From the NCBI GenBank assembly GCA_021464245.1, contig JADCRB010000028.1:5361844-5425843 (forward strand): a DNA stretch of 64,000 nucleotides, in the 5' to 3' direction. This document shows positions 1-13,628 of the stretch, one piece after another; within the stretch, counting starts at the first letter, position 1, and the number at the start of each line of letters is the position of its first letter. The notes under the pieces were generated by a model. The model ran no database searches and was not told where the DNA came from. It worked only from the letters and a program-made list of their open reading frames with translations. The position numbers and the translations under genes are program-made. This DNA is from Carallia brachiata (taxonomy: Eukaryota; Streptophyta; Magnoliopsida; Malpighiales; Rhizophoraceae).

Positions 1-1016
1 CACTAGAACCCAACACTGCAGGGAGCAGGGAAGTGCAAGCATGTGCAGGATGAGACACTTCCTGTTCTTCGTATTGCAACCCTTTGCGTCGCAAAGCTCC
101 CAAAGAACAGACCACCCGTGAGGAAGTCATAATATGCTTGGAGAGGCAAAGCCACAAAGGAAAAGCATTTGCCACCGTGATCCTACCAAAGATAAGCCAA
201 TCTTTAGCGACTCCCCTGTAATGGGGCTTATATGGAAAACTTTCTTCCGGCTCCTTTCTTTGATTACATTTATTCCACAAGTTCAGAGGACAACTATCAA
301 TTAATCACACGGACCAAGATTTACACATCTTTTAAAAACCAAAAGAATAAGCATAGAATATTTCAGACAGTTTTATACGAACGTGTTCAAGTCAGTCCAA
401 AGTTGAACCCCACCACATCCTGGGCGCGGGGAGGCATATTCTTCAAACAATTTAGCAGGTGACAAAACCATTCGCTCTTTACCCCTAAATTATTTCTCTG
501 TCATTTTCTCTCTATTTTCCTATCATATATTCACAGCCATTCGTATAAAGTTGATTTATGCTTTATAATGGTCATTCCAACTGCTGTATATACATGACAC
601 GTCCAGACCCAAGTCAACGGTTATCAGTATCAAATTGTCCCTGTTAGGCCATTCTAATTTTTCTAACAAATAAATTCAAGTTCTAGTACATCCTTGCGCA
701 ATAGCCTTTTAAGACGTTATTATTAAAATCACAAAAATAAAGAAAGAAATGTGAAATACTTTCTAATCTGTTGCATACCATTATCAGAACCAGAACCAAT
801 AACTTATGGAGAACTAATGGATGAGAAGGAAAAAAGGAGACTGTTCTCAACCTAAACCTACTCCTTGTACTTGTCTTGTGATTACTTCAACGATTTTAAT
901 TTGTGAGAATTCAATCTTCACGAGTGAACAAGTAAAGCTGAGATCACAATAAAAGATGGGGTTTCACCTTCAACCATGAGGGACACTTGGTCCTCAAGCT
1001 GAATGTATCATCCATC
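1..1016. other. FTSHI5 3' flank, no recognised gene
   Basis: This is the downstream flank of the FTSHI5 stop codon at 1017-1019 and probably includes its 3' UTR. On the minus strand, about 1-215 stays open in more than one frame and could be the edge of an exon of the next gene, but I recognise no domain there. The remainder is AT-rich and has no convincing coding signal on either strand. Confidence 0.4.
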
Positions 1017-4000
1017 TTAGGCAGAAGCACCAAAAAGAACAGTTCCTGATCCATTTCCTACATCAAGAAAACTGCTAGAAACTTGCTGAAATAGATCAGG
1101 AGAAGGACAGATGGTTAGTCCATAAGAACAGATATCCATGCATTATATCAGACTAAGTGAAAACAAAGATAAATGCAACCAAAAAATCAATTAGCAACCA
1201 CCACTTGGAACAAATAATACAATAAACTGTGTAATCTAGAGGACTAGTGCATCATAGTTTAAAGTATACTAAATCTTTAGTTCCACCCATGAAAAAACAA
1301 TGAATGCTATATTAACATCCATCACTTTCTGATTCTCATGTTATTTTTTATAGAGTACTGGTTAGATTAATCAACTATGAAATGAACTACTAACTCGTGT
1401 TCTGGGTTCCCCCCCTTTTATGTATTACCACAGATCATCGGCCACCTACAGTACTTTCTTGAAACAGTGTGTATGGGAATGTCCACAACAGATTTTGAAT
1501 GGATGGAAGATAAATGCAACTGAAGACATTTATTCTAAATTTAAAATAATCCAGTCTCAAAGCAGTCACTTTGTTACAACCCTGAGCTCTCCACTTAAGT
1601 GATCCTTAATTCCCAATTGGTAGGGATCAGCAGCCAAGACACAGTAACGCTAAATATTGTGTGTCTGTGTACACACACACCAACACACAAACTCATATAC
1701 ATAGTTAAACAACATTAAGAGAAGCCCACTGAAAAACCATGGATTTTTTCTTATATGGGAACAAAACAATTGTCAAAATATATCTAAGGACCATCAAAGT
1801 TATAGCGAAGCATGAAGGTTAGGGTAATAAATTCAGGCCAATGGACATCCATGCATAAACGCCACAGAGAGAGAGAGAGAGAGAAGGTTGGAACATACTT
1901 CTTCATAATTAGCCTGAGAAAGGGAAAAGGGCTCTTTTTCCCGAATAACTCCTTTCTCCTCAAGCATTCTTTCCAAATCCTGCAAAGAAAGTAACGAGTG
2001 ATCTTTGACCTTAGTATTGGCAATACATGAATGACATTTTCTATTCTTGCTGCCCCTGTATTAAAATTTAAAATTACATTTCAAAGTTGCTCAAGCACGG
2101 CTTAAATGGCTACAGTTGGACCTGACTTCCAGGATCGACAGTTCCAGTTCCAAACTAAACTGTGATAAGAAGGTTCGATTTCGATTGTGGATCCAAACTG
2201 GATTTTTTTTTTTTTTGTTGAAAACATTACATTTTGAGGATTTTCACAAAAAAGTTAATATGGACATTATTAAAGTTAAGGTTACAAAAAATTTATAATC
2301 AAAGACATTAGTATGGGTCAAATGTATGCAGTCTTACTACTTCCACAACTTGAACATGTGACTTTTGTTACACGAAGGTTCACCTTCCTTGAACTTAATT
2401 CTTACTTAAAAAAAAAAAACTAATAAGAATTGAAATATTTCAAATAGTGGAGTTAAAATTTTATACCAAGCATTACGTAAAATTAGTAGTGTAAACGAAT
2501 AAATTTTTTAAAGAATAAAATAATTAAATCCAATTAGTAAAAAAATGTGTTGCAATGAGAGAAAACTGAGTCATTGAAAGAACATGAGAGATTCAGAAGA
2601 AGTAGAAGTAAAAAATTGGAGTAAAGAAAAATGAAATGGGGAAGGGTACTCATAAGGTTATATATATATTTTTTTGGGGGGGGGGGGGGTTGTGGGAGAC
2701 ATTGGTTTTTTCCTAATTTCTTAAACTCCATAGAATTGCCAGCTCCAATCGGCAATTTCGGCTTGGTTTTAAGGACAGTAAAGTTTCAGCACCTAATCCC
2801 CCTACACAAGTTTCAGTTCCCGGCTAGTCCGGTTCTAGTTCAGCGTTGGTTGAATTTCAACTCTAACCGGAACCGTGGCCGGGTCTAGTAACAATGAAAA
2901 ATTGCCCAAGGAACCATAAATTGGGAAGCTTTCCATGATAAGTACAAAGTTGGAACAGTTTTAGGCTCTCTTTACCTTGCGGTCAAGATCTCAAATTCAA
3001 GCAGTTCTTCAACAATTTTTTCAAGAACTTGACAATTTTTCTGGAGCATTTCCTTTGCTTTAAGATATGCCAGATCATACATCTGCAAAAATTAAAGCAC
3101 CCCGGATATATTATTCATATAATATTGTTGATAAATGCACTTTCCACTACAGGCATGTGTAGAAAAAGAAGCTCAAAAATTCAATCAGAATACCTTTTCA
3201 ACTTTAGCTGCCATTTCATACTCGTAGTTGTTCCCCATGCTTAAAAATGTAGTCTACAAAAGTGGACAATATGTGAATGGCATGTTGTAAGGCTGAATCC
3301 CCTAACTGAGCCCGCAAGAGAATACACCTAATATTGCAGTGACTACGTTTTCCTGTGGTTAAACATTTATATGTGTATGTCCCACAATCCCAAATCTGTG
3401 CCAAATGATTGAGTGACAAACGACTCTAGCTAGTGAACTCACAACAAAATTTGAGTTAAATAGCAAACATAACATTTAATTCTTTTTGAGCCATGGTTCG
3501 TGCTGAAAAAAATGAAGAATACCGCAGTGTTACTATGGTAAATTGCCGGACTGTCATCAGGCCCCCAACCATACTGAACTACCATCCGTAGCTATCTGTT
3601 GCAATTTGCAGACATATAATCAGGTGTGTGCTTTACTGAAATGAAGTTATTGGCTTCATTATTGTTTCAGTAAGTAAGACTGACCTCCTGAGCCTGTTTC
3701 AATTCGGAAGCCGAAAGAAAATTTTCTTCCCCAAACGGAAGGAGTAGTTGGGATGCAACATATGAACCAAAACAAAATACAAGCTTCTTTTCAAGGTAGG
3801 ATCTGCATTCCAAATTACCGTTCAGGGACCCTTCATTCCTGGCCTTACTTAACTTTGTACATCCAATTCCCTGAAGAAGAAGGGAAAAGAAATGAGGAAA
3901 TTCTTCAGTCTCTCAGTTTTCAACAAAATGCAATTTATCACCCAAAATTTTACTGCTGAATGATTTAAAATACAATTTTAACAACTTTCAACTTCTTTTT

Positions 4001-7000
4001 GGCAATACTATTATGACTAATAACAAAAAAGGCCTAAATCTGGAAGCACCGTCGAAAAAGAGCAAGCAAACGCAAACATGGACATGCATATGCTAAGATT
4101 GCCACAAAATTCAGCAAGGATGTCTCTTGATACTCATGATAATCACCTAAGTATGCAATGATAGAAATTTCCATTTACCAACTGGCAGTGTTTTACAGCT
4201 CCTGAAATCCATCTTTGGACATCTAAATGGACTGGTATGGATGAAAGAGTATACTGTATAACCCTAAATCAAGGCCTTCCATAATTATAATTATCAAGAA
4301 TTTCTATTATAGGCTGGTCCTCCTCCAGCATATCGAAATAAAGTATGCTGGAATTCTCTAATTCGAATCTCTTATAGCTATAATAGAACAAAAGTGTTTC
4401 GATGGGCCACAAATCCATCCTTGAGAGAAACATATTACATATATCAATTTGCAAGAAGATAACATACAACTAACCTGCCAAGAACATGGCTCCAGCCATA
4501 GGTTATCAACAACGTCAAAGTTGGGCAACAGAAGTGCAGTAAGACCCCGTCCAGCAGCCCAAACAGCATGTGGAAACTTGCTCTCCCTTGTCCACTATTA
4601 GATCCCAAACTCTTTTTAGTTAAAACTTCACAACCACAAACCGAAATGATGTGCTATATTATTTCAAGAAAAGCCAAGCAAAGGACTAATAACATTTCAT
4701 AAGCAAAGATTTAGGCAATCAAGACATTTGCATTTTCCCTAAAAGTAGATGAATGAAAACAAAAAATAATAAAAGAGGTACTTATTGCTTTTTGTTTTTC
4801 TTTCGTGAGACCAGCTCCTATAGAAGATCGAGATAATTGGTCAAAGATCTCCTAGTTATGTCGATGGAACTTTTTGCCCATGACATCTAAATTTAAGCAC
4901 AAAGTCCATACGGGGGATATATCAGGCATATGGGACCTCAGACATTGATACCCATGAGGAGGCCCGTATCCATATAAGGCCCTACCAAAGCTTGAGAGCA
5001 AAAAGAAAGATCCTTCAACAAGACAAAGCTAACAATTGTCTTTCACATGAGAAACTACAGGCAAGATTTCCAATACAGGTGTTTTCAGAAGAATCACTCA
5101 AGCATTCCCAAACCAAAGAATTGCTGGATTGCACAAGACTTTTGAGTAATGTCAAAAACGAATCCATTCTGAAGTCCCAATCTTTTCCTAACAATTTCTA
5201 AAGGATCAAACTAAGCAAATGAAAAGGTGCAATGAAGAAAATGAACTGATGCAGAAAAGGGAAAATTATGAGTTCTTAATAGCTCATCCCAAAAGATGAT
5301 AGCCGATGCTCTTCAGACTAGAAGATAGTTCATACACTGATGCATGGCAAAATGTGGAGTCTTATAATTAATCTTGGGGCAGAACAGTTCCTTACATCAA
5401 CTGGAGGATTCAGGAGTTCCATTCCATTGCTTATTTGACCATATGGCTCCATTAGGTCGACCACACTCTGCATATCCTCTTTTGTAACTGCAAGTCCCAG
5501 ATGATTCACCAGCATTCTGCTAATTTTCTTTGCAACCCTGGTTTTTCGAACCCATTTTGGAATAATATCACTGAAAGTCTACAAAAGCAATAAAGATTGT
5601 GACAATATTTCGGTAGTGGGATTCAATGAAAGAATATGCAGAGGAAAGAAGTACAAGTCAATTTTATCATATCAAACAGAAACTTAAAAAAGAAAAAAGA
5701 TGAGAAAAAGACTGGTGTCATTCATCTAATCAAAGATTAGAATTTACAACCACTAAGAAAGACCAAATAATACATGTTAAAGTATACAACAATAGCAAAG
5801 CCTTAATCCCAAATTAAAATGGGGTTGGCTACAAGAATCTTTCTTGCCACTGTATTTTGTTATAAACTAAGTTTGGAGTGACACCTCATTGTTCTAAATA
5901 TTTAGATTCCCAAATCAACCTAAATTATCTTCTCTCTCCCCTTGTCATTCACCAAATTTGGTCACTCCCCTTAACTGGAGCATTTGTTAGTCTATATCGA
6001 ACATGTCCAAAGAACAGAAGTGATCACGCCTTCAATTTATCTCCAATCGATGCTACACCTACGCTAATACAAATATCCTCATTATTCAGTGCTTCCTAGA
6101 GTGACCACAGATCCATGAAAGCTTCTCATATCTACTACACTCTTTTTTCCTTTTTTTTTTTTTTTTTTTAACTTCTTCACAGTCCAACACTCACACGACA
6201 TCAATGGCCTAATTGTTATCGATGGAATTTACCCTTCAGCAAAATGTCAATTTTGCAATCACACAAAACTCCAAGTAGCACGTCACATACAGGGAATTCC
6301 TTAACAAAATTGCATGAAAGATTCATGTCACGATAATTTGACTTAGTTTTACACTGATTGCAAACCTGCCACAACTCTCCTCCGTTATCCATGCTTGGGA
6401 CCAACAATGACAAAATATGGAGCTATACATGTTAGACAAATGAAACATACTGCGCTAATCCCTGGTATCATATTATCCCAATCATATAGTTACTAAAAAA
6501 AACTACTTAAATCCAAAGACATTTGATATGATATTTCACTGAATATTTTCCTTACCGCAAACCAGCTACAATAGCTCATCAGTTCATCTGCATCAAGAAA
6601 TTTGTTCCTAAAGGCACTGCCTTCCAAAGCAACAGGGACAAGTTTTAATTCTATGGGTCTTAAGAGAGCAGTCTTCTCAGCAACCTGAAAAGAGAAAAAA
6701 ATTCATATGTGAAGAGAGGCTTATCAAAGATAAAACAAAGATGCAACACAAGCATAAATAGGCTATGATAGTAGAGTGCATAGGCAACAAAGGACATGCG
6801 AGCAATATTTTGTGATTGAGTCGCCAATAAAGAAAGATAATTTGTGTTCATTTGAGTTCCAAGGTGAAAAATCATTCAGAAGACAGAATGGTAGCCAATG
6901 GATTGAGCAATGAATATTTCAAGAGAATTAAATACATATGAACGAACAGACACCTTTGCAGTAGGTATGAACTTAAGACATCACAGGCAAGATAAATTTT

Positions 7001-10000
7001 CCCGAAGAATGTCTTAAACAAAATCCACGCTAAAAAAATGCAAAAATCTCATTTTATCTCAGAAACATGTGGAACAATCATGAATTACTTTTTTCCAGTC
7101 TACAAAATCAATAAGGTCCTCATCCATGGTTTCTTTTGCAGCAATATGTAAAATCTTCTCCCTCTCGGATTGAGTAGGCTGCTGAAGATAAAATACTCTA
7201 TCCATCCGACCAGGCCGCTGTAAGGCCTCGTCAATTTGTTTTATGTTCCTTGTTGTAGCCATCAAAACAACCCCATCTTGTTTCTCAAATCTGTAAAATT
7301 TGCAAAGCAGGATATTGAGGTGACAAAGATGTTGTCTATATTTTAAAAAACAAATAAATTTAATACAGATGATATCAATAGCCCCCCCAAAAAAAAAACT
7401 TAACTGTTGAGAACAAGAGGCATCAAGGTGAAAGTAGAACAAAACAGATTAAAAGAACATACTGACAAGTGACAAGTAAACAACATCATGATAAAATAAA
7501 ATAAAAACATGGGATCCCTAATAAGTTGGGGAAGAAAAGGGCCAATGCAACTGCCACCCCCTCCTCCTCTCCACCAACCCCCACAAAAAAATAAAAACAA
7601 AAACAAAAAGCTCCCACTAAGAAAAAAATGAGAAAGAACAAAAATGAATGGATTTTTTTTTTTTTTGGTAACAAAAAAAGGCTGGCTAATAATAGGATTT
7701 GAAAGTGTTTTGATCCACATTCTTCCAATGTCTCGGAAATGGTGCCTCACAGAAACAAGTGGACATCATTGCTTTGAAGCATTAAAAGAAATCAAGTGAA
7801 CAAAACGGTGATAGGTACCCATCAAGTTCCACTAGAAGTTGATTTATGAAAGCCTCATGATCCTGCTTTTTGGTGTGAATAAACTTGCCACGGACACCAG
7901 CAAAAAGGTCAAAATCCTCCACAAAGATGATTACAGGTGCCTGGACATGACATTTGAAGTAAGCAAATATTAAGCAATAGTATTGGGTGCAAATATATAT
8001 CCGCCTAGACAAAATTCCAACAGCAACTAACTTTATGAACAGAAAACAATACTACTCATCAATGTAAAAAATTTCAGCAAATGTTCCAAGCATCCACAGT
8101 ACAAGACGGCATAAATCATGACAAACACAACAATATTTCTCCAAAACAAAGTGATTATGATGACAGAAACATCCAGCACAAATTCCCAATATTTCACTTG
8201 AAACAGCAAGTTTGCATGAGACAACTACTTTGCGCAAGTTTTAGAAAAATATCTTAGGCACATCAGAACTCACAGAATTCATAGACAAAAGATGGTAATT
8301 TTGCAACAAAATTTTCCCTTTGAAACAAAACTATGGTTCAGATATTTCCTAAACCATACTCTACAGCTATTATACAAACCCAACATCTAAAAGCCTAATG
8401 CAGTTAAGCAAAGCTAAAGGTGAACTAACTCTGGAACCAAATTCTACAAAGAAACAAAAAATTATCCAAGAAAGAACACAAACAAGTAAAGAGGGGGGAA
8501 AAAAATGTAAAACAGAAAAAAGAATTCTCCATTTCCAGCTTTTAAGTTATGCCAGGAAATGGAAGTCATAAAAGCTAAATTCAAAGGAAAATAGAAATAC
8601 TGATTGGAATTTTGCCCGAGGAACGAAAATTTTTATGTGAGATGATCAATCAGCATAACAAAACCCCATAAGATAATTTTGAAGCAAGAGTTCAGTTTCA
8701 AATAATAATTTCTAATCTAATGCAACATCATTAACCAAGTAGTTAACATCTGGTTTCAAAACCACATAACCATAACCAAAAGCAGAAACAAACAAGAAGG
8801 CATGTGGGACAACCAAATCCCTGGCTGTTTGAAACAGTTCTCGAACATTCGATGCACTTTGGCCAACCCATAAGCCAGCCTCCAACTGCTGGGCCTCAAT
8901 GTTGACAACGGGCACCTTAGCTTCTGCAGCAATAGCCAGTGCTAGAGATGTCTTTCCTGTCCCCCTTTCACCTACTATAAGAACTCCCTGCAATAGGAAA
9001 AACCAGAAACATAAGAGTGGACATTTGTAAACAGGCATAGATGCTATAAATACGGAGTCTGGTAATATCAAGTATAATAACCCGAGGAGCACGGGCACCC
9101 ATTTGTTGGAATGCACTAGGATTCTGTAGAAATGCTACAACTTCGTTGATTTCCTCTCGCATAGACTCAATGCTAGCAAAGTCCTTCAGCGGTATAGGAG
9201 GATTCTTCAACCTCTGGAAAGCAACCATGCATGTTAAATTTTTCTCAATAGAGTCGTAAATCAGGAAATAAGTAATGAGGATAAACCTTCATTTGATCAA
9301 AAGCAGTGCTGATTGGATCAATCCCAGCCTTTTTCTTATGTTTGATTCTCTTCACCTTATAGTTAACATAGGCTTTCTGCAAGATAACATAAAACAGAAA
9401 TTATATTCAGTTAGCTCATCAAGTAAAATTTTAATCAAGTGAAGCACCACGATGCAACTAAAACTCAACACGAAGATCGTCCAATCTGGACAAATAAATA
9501 ACCACAAGTGGTCTGCTTCTCTACCACAGTGCAAGCAGTTATCCAAGCAAAAAGTTGATTAACACATGGATATACTTACTATCAGAGAGAAACCAAGAAA
9601 TGAAGGAATTAATTTGCTTCTATTTAGCTGACAGCAACATTACTAGAATATTTTTTTTAAAAAACCAAAAACTTCCCATCCATAGCTCTTGGCTGACCAC
9701 CACTATAATTCATTCCACAGAAAGAATGTTTAACGGGCTGACTAAGACCATCACATGACTGCAATGCAAATGAATTTGAAAGTGCAATAAATATTTAATT
9801 GAGAAAGATTCAAGCATCATTTTCAATTTTTAACAACAATGTAATCACTAGAAAACTTTTCGATTCAAGAGATCATAGAGTTTCCAGATGTCTTTTTTTT
9901 TTTTTTTCCCATCACAAATAAGCCTTATTAACTTTTATTTTTCAAGGGACCAATTGTGAACTTCTTACCACGCCATAATTAAATCCAGTTCACTAAAAGT

Positions 10001-13000
10001 AATGTAGAACTTCACAATGTTAACTGTAACACCTTAACAAACTTACAAACAGTAATAGACAAATAATAGTTATGCAAGGTAGCAGACATGAAAATTACAC
10101 TATAAATTTTCCAAAACCATGGAACTTATGCTCAACTTAGCAGTGCCTTCAGAAGGAATGATAAGGTTGTGCTGTAATTCCCATTCTAGCAATATGAAAA
10201 AATAAAAATACAAGGAATAATACCACTCTCTGCAACTTCCGCAGGTTTGGATCTCTACGTAAAGGTCCAAAACCAAGAAATCTTGGTACTTTTCTCTCAC
10301 AAACCAGAAGACATGGAACAGCACATATCCATATATTGCGGTTCTAATAGCAAACCAAAAGAACCATTGTATGTCATCACTTTTTCGGGACCTAAAACTC
10401 GTTTCTGCCTCAGATTGCCACCTCAAGTACCATGTTGAGGCGACAGCTTGATCTATTTCCTCTGGCCATGCCATCCCCAACCGCATCCTTACCTGCAACA
10501 GAAAAGACAAATGTAACCATCCAAACACAAACATGTAAAATGAAGAAGTATATAACTGTCTGCAGGGACAAATCTCAAGTCTCATTTGATTGATACCGGG
10601 AAAGGAATGATCAACTCCAGCATAGGGAACACAATCACCATCATTATGTCATCATTAATATTTCTAATCTTCTCTAATAGCCAGTTTCTCCCATATGATA
10701 CAACTCTGCTCTTCCATACTTCATGGCAGCATTGGCGAGCCAGCCTTACAGATAGAAGAAACTGTTGATAAAAATTTAGTTCTGAGAATGGGATCCACAT
10801 CAGATGCACAGAAGTTGGTATACCATTGGCAAGCATTCTCATGTACAGCCCATCAAATCCTCCAAAATCTTCAAAAAGCATTTCAAATTCCTAAAATCAA
10901 AATGCCAACATTTAAGTATGCCAGTTTCAATCTATGTAAATATATTAATTGCATTGAACACATATATATATAACCTTTATGTCAACATAATACTCCTTTT
11001 CATCTCCTTTCAGGGCAACAAACATGGCACCCCAATCATGCCTGATTCGAGCATGCTCTACTAGCTTCTTTGAGACAGCATATGGAACAGCCATTGGGTC
11101 CATTTCCCACCTGTGTTTCTCATCATTGTACCAAGTATTTGAAACCACCCTATCTCGATCCAAAAGAATCCGTTCCTAATACCAACAATTACTAAATTGT
11201 TAATGATACAAACAACAAAATTCATCAATAGACAAAGAAGTAGAGACAGCTAAGAACAAAATAAATAGTCTCTGTCAGAGATGCAGGCCCCAATGCAGTC
11301 AGACAAATAATAACATAAGGAATAAAGTGTGCATGAATATTTTTAGCTACTAAACTTCTTTCAGTGACAAGATGATAAAATTTTAGCAACTGGCTCAAGA
11401 AAATATTGCAATTGATGGAAAAAGCTTAAAGTTATTAGAGAACCAGGTGTCAATGTCACAATTCGGCATGCTTTAAGAGAGAAGAAAACAGAGAAAATTA
11501 AAAAAGGTACATTTGAACTTTAAAGACATAAAGGAAGAAACAATCGGGGAATTACAAAAACAGTAACTCAAAGCTAATCATATCCAAGTTTAAACTATAG
11601 AGCACAAATAAAAGTTCTCAGATGAAGAAAGGCACAAGACTGGTAGAGTGATTGTACTCCAAAACAGCCTGTAATAGTGCCGTCCTTATGAGTAAATGGT
11701 GATACAAACAAGATCCACAACTCCTTCATGAAGGTTTCCTTCACGAAGGTCAATATACTATCTCCAAGAAGGGTGAGAAAATAGCACTATGACAAACTCA
11801 TAAAGTTCCACCAAAATTAACATTGTTCTGACATATCATAACTTCTAATGCTACATCTGTGTATGACCTACTGCCTGGATAACAGAATAGCTACCTGTTT
11901 TTGGACCACATATTTTTTACCAAATTCAACATCTTCCAGCAATTTTCTTTTTAACTCTGCCTTAGCTTCTTCACGCCATTTCTTCCAACCATGGTACAGA
12001 TGGAGGCGAACAGCTTTAGGAACCACAACCTCCTTGTTTCCAAACATCCATTTCAGCTCAACTTCTGGGTAACCCTTCAGAACTTCATCTTCTGGTGTCT
12101 TCAGAACAAAACGCTTTTCATCACCATACCTCTTCATCTTTTTCCTCATATGGGACTCTAGATTGTTCTGCAGCTTCCTTGAATCTCTAAGACCTTGCTT
12201 TATACGTGCAGAAAAATCAATTGAATCTTGATCAAATAGAGGTCCAAGGCCATCAACTTGGACAACATTAGGCAGAATCATCTGTTCCAATAATTTTCTT
12301 TGTGCAATTTCTAATTCTTTCCAAATTTCAGATTTGGAAAGCTTGGTATTAAATCCTTTTTGCAGACTGCAAGAACATTAGAAAATGCCAGCACAAGGAA
12401 TTGAGTACATATTATTATACTAAGCACAGGGAATACACAAGAAAAACAACCTAGAGGTTCAAGAATCACATGCACTAAATAATATCGAACCTAAACAAGG
12501 GTGAAAGGGAGAAAGAATCTGATCTCAAACTTGCATCCCTTTCAACTTGGAACATCTATCATTATTGTATACATAAAATTTAAGGAACAAGAATGTTTAC
12601 AAAGCAATCACAGTTCAATTCTCGGACTTATGAATTACCTATCCATAGCCTTTTGCTGCATTTCCTGGCCAAATGTCTTTACCAACTGATCACATTCCCT
12701 CTCAATGAAGCAAAGCTCCCTAATACCAACACTCATCGCCAATGTCTCCTTCCGCAGAATCCTATCTTCAATTTCCCCAACCCTCTCCCATATCCCACTA
12801 TATTCTTCTTCCATCGATCTCATTTTCTCCTCCAACTCCGTTCCCTTTTCCTTCGCAGTTATTTCCTTTGAACCCTCATACTCTTTCCTCAAACTCTCCC
12901 AGTCATCGATTATCTGATCCGCACGATCCACCAAGTTATCCTTCTCTTTCTTCAACGACCTGAGTTCCTTATATAGCCCCTCCATTATCTGCCCCTGCAA

Positions 13001-13628
13001 CTCCTCCTTCTTTGCTTTCACAACCTTCAACGCCAACTTCACTTGCTCTAAACCCCCATTCCCCCTTCTAGCCTCTTCTACGCAATTCAACAACCTTGAA
13101 ACCTCCTCCAACAAAATTTTAGTATAATGAGAATACTCATGTCCAATAGACTTCACTTCTTCATCAACTTCTCTCCCTTCCTTTTTCAATGCAACTTCAC
13201 TAGCCAACGGGCAACGATCGCCCGAGCCATAGAACCCACAGGACAAAACCCAATGGCAATGCACACAATGCATACACCATTGACCTTGAAATTAACTTAA
13301 TAATGTCTTTTTCAGGTTTTTTGGGACACCCAGCAGAGAAAAATAACTTCTTTTCATGTTTAAGATTCTGGGTGTCTCCAAGAACGATCTTTATCATTCT
13401 CTGAGCATCTTCCGGTATCATTGAACCCAAAACCCTGCAAATTACATGCAAAGGAAGGGTTTTACGCGGGTTCCTGTAATCCTTGGAGGAGAAATTCGTG
13501 ATCTTGATTTTATATCTAGTTGAGAAGAAGAGTTCTTGTGAGTTGGATAGAAATAACAGAAAGATGGACTGAAAATGGAGGCCATGAAAGGCGGCGAGGA
13601 ATGGAGCGTTACATGAAATAGAAAGCAA
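1017..13628 (-). CDS. FTSHI5: FTSHI5-type inactive FtsH AAA+ protein, chloroplast envelope (19 exons)
   Basis: Coding exons: 13628-12639, 12366-11895, 11175-10975, 10890-10597, 10492-10224, 9376-9287, 9213-9082, 8987-8814, 7940-7819, 7290-7089, 6684-6556, 5578-5396, 4594-4475, 3870-3685, 3595 (or 3591)-3533, 3253-3194, 3082-2976, 1979-1899 and 1085-1017. Every intron reads GT..AG. They total about 3.94 kb (~1314 codons), matching the family length of about 1320. Exon 1 has a Ser/Phe-rich plastid-targeting start, a hydrophobic segment, then a long charged coiled coil (VKAKKEELQGQ..). Exons 4-5 hold further membrane segments (FFWFAIRTAIYGYVLF). Exons 8-10 hold the ATPase: Walker A GERGTGKT, Walker B VIIFVEDFD and RPGRMDRVF. 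No HEXXH zinc-protease motif is seen, as known for FtsHi proteins. In Arabidopsis FtsHi5 belongs to the Ycf2/FtsHi import motor at the inner envelope and is needed for embryo development. The frame is broken near 13242, 13210, 10295, 3594 and 2980, mostly by single missing bases, so this is either an error-bearing assembly or a decaying copy. Confidence 0.93.
1865..1884. repeat. (GA)n microsatellite
   Basis: A short pure GA run lies just inside the intron after exon 18 of FTSHI5, about 15 bases past its donor site. It may vary in length between individuals. Confidence 0.9.
2676..2689. repeat. Poly-G run of 14 within an intron
   Basis: Fourteen consecutive G on the plus strand (C-run on the transcript of FTSHI5) directly follow a T-run, inside the long intron between exons 17 and 18. 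Such runs are error-prone in sequencing, and the length should be treated as approximate. Confidence 0.9.
5790..6170. repeat. Probable LINE/SINE-type retroposon remnant in an FTSHI5 intron
   Basis: The stretch sits in the intron between exons 11 and 12. It opens with a CCTTAATCCCAAATTAAAATGGGGTTGGCTACAAGAATC-like phrase (see 5801-5841), a signature I associate with plant RTE-LINE or SINE tails in reverse orientation. It is followed by pyrimidine-rich sequence and a poly-T run at about 6146-6170. Family assignment rests on recall of that phrase only. No target duplication was identified. Confidence 0.4.
7089..9213 (-). other. FTSHI5: AAA+ ATPase module of FTSHI5 (exons 7-10)
   Basis: These four exons encode the best conserved part of the protein. 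Exon 7 gives the N-terminal approach (PPIPLKDFASIESMREEI). Exon 8 has Walker A (GERGTGKT) and the GLWVGQSASNVRELF pore region. Exon 9 has Walker B (VIIFVEDFD), with ED in place of the usual DE, and exon 10 has sensor and arginine-finger segments (VLMATTRN, RPGRMDR). No break is seen in these exons. The frame stays open across phase-0 and phase-2 junctions, so this part would be functional if the rest is intact. Confidence 0.9.
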
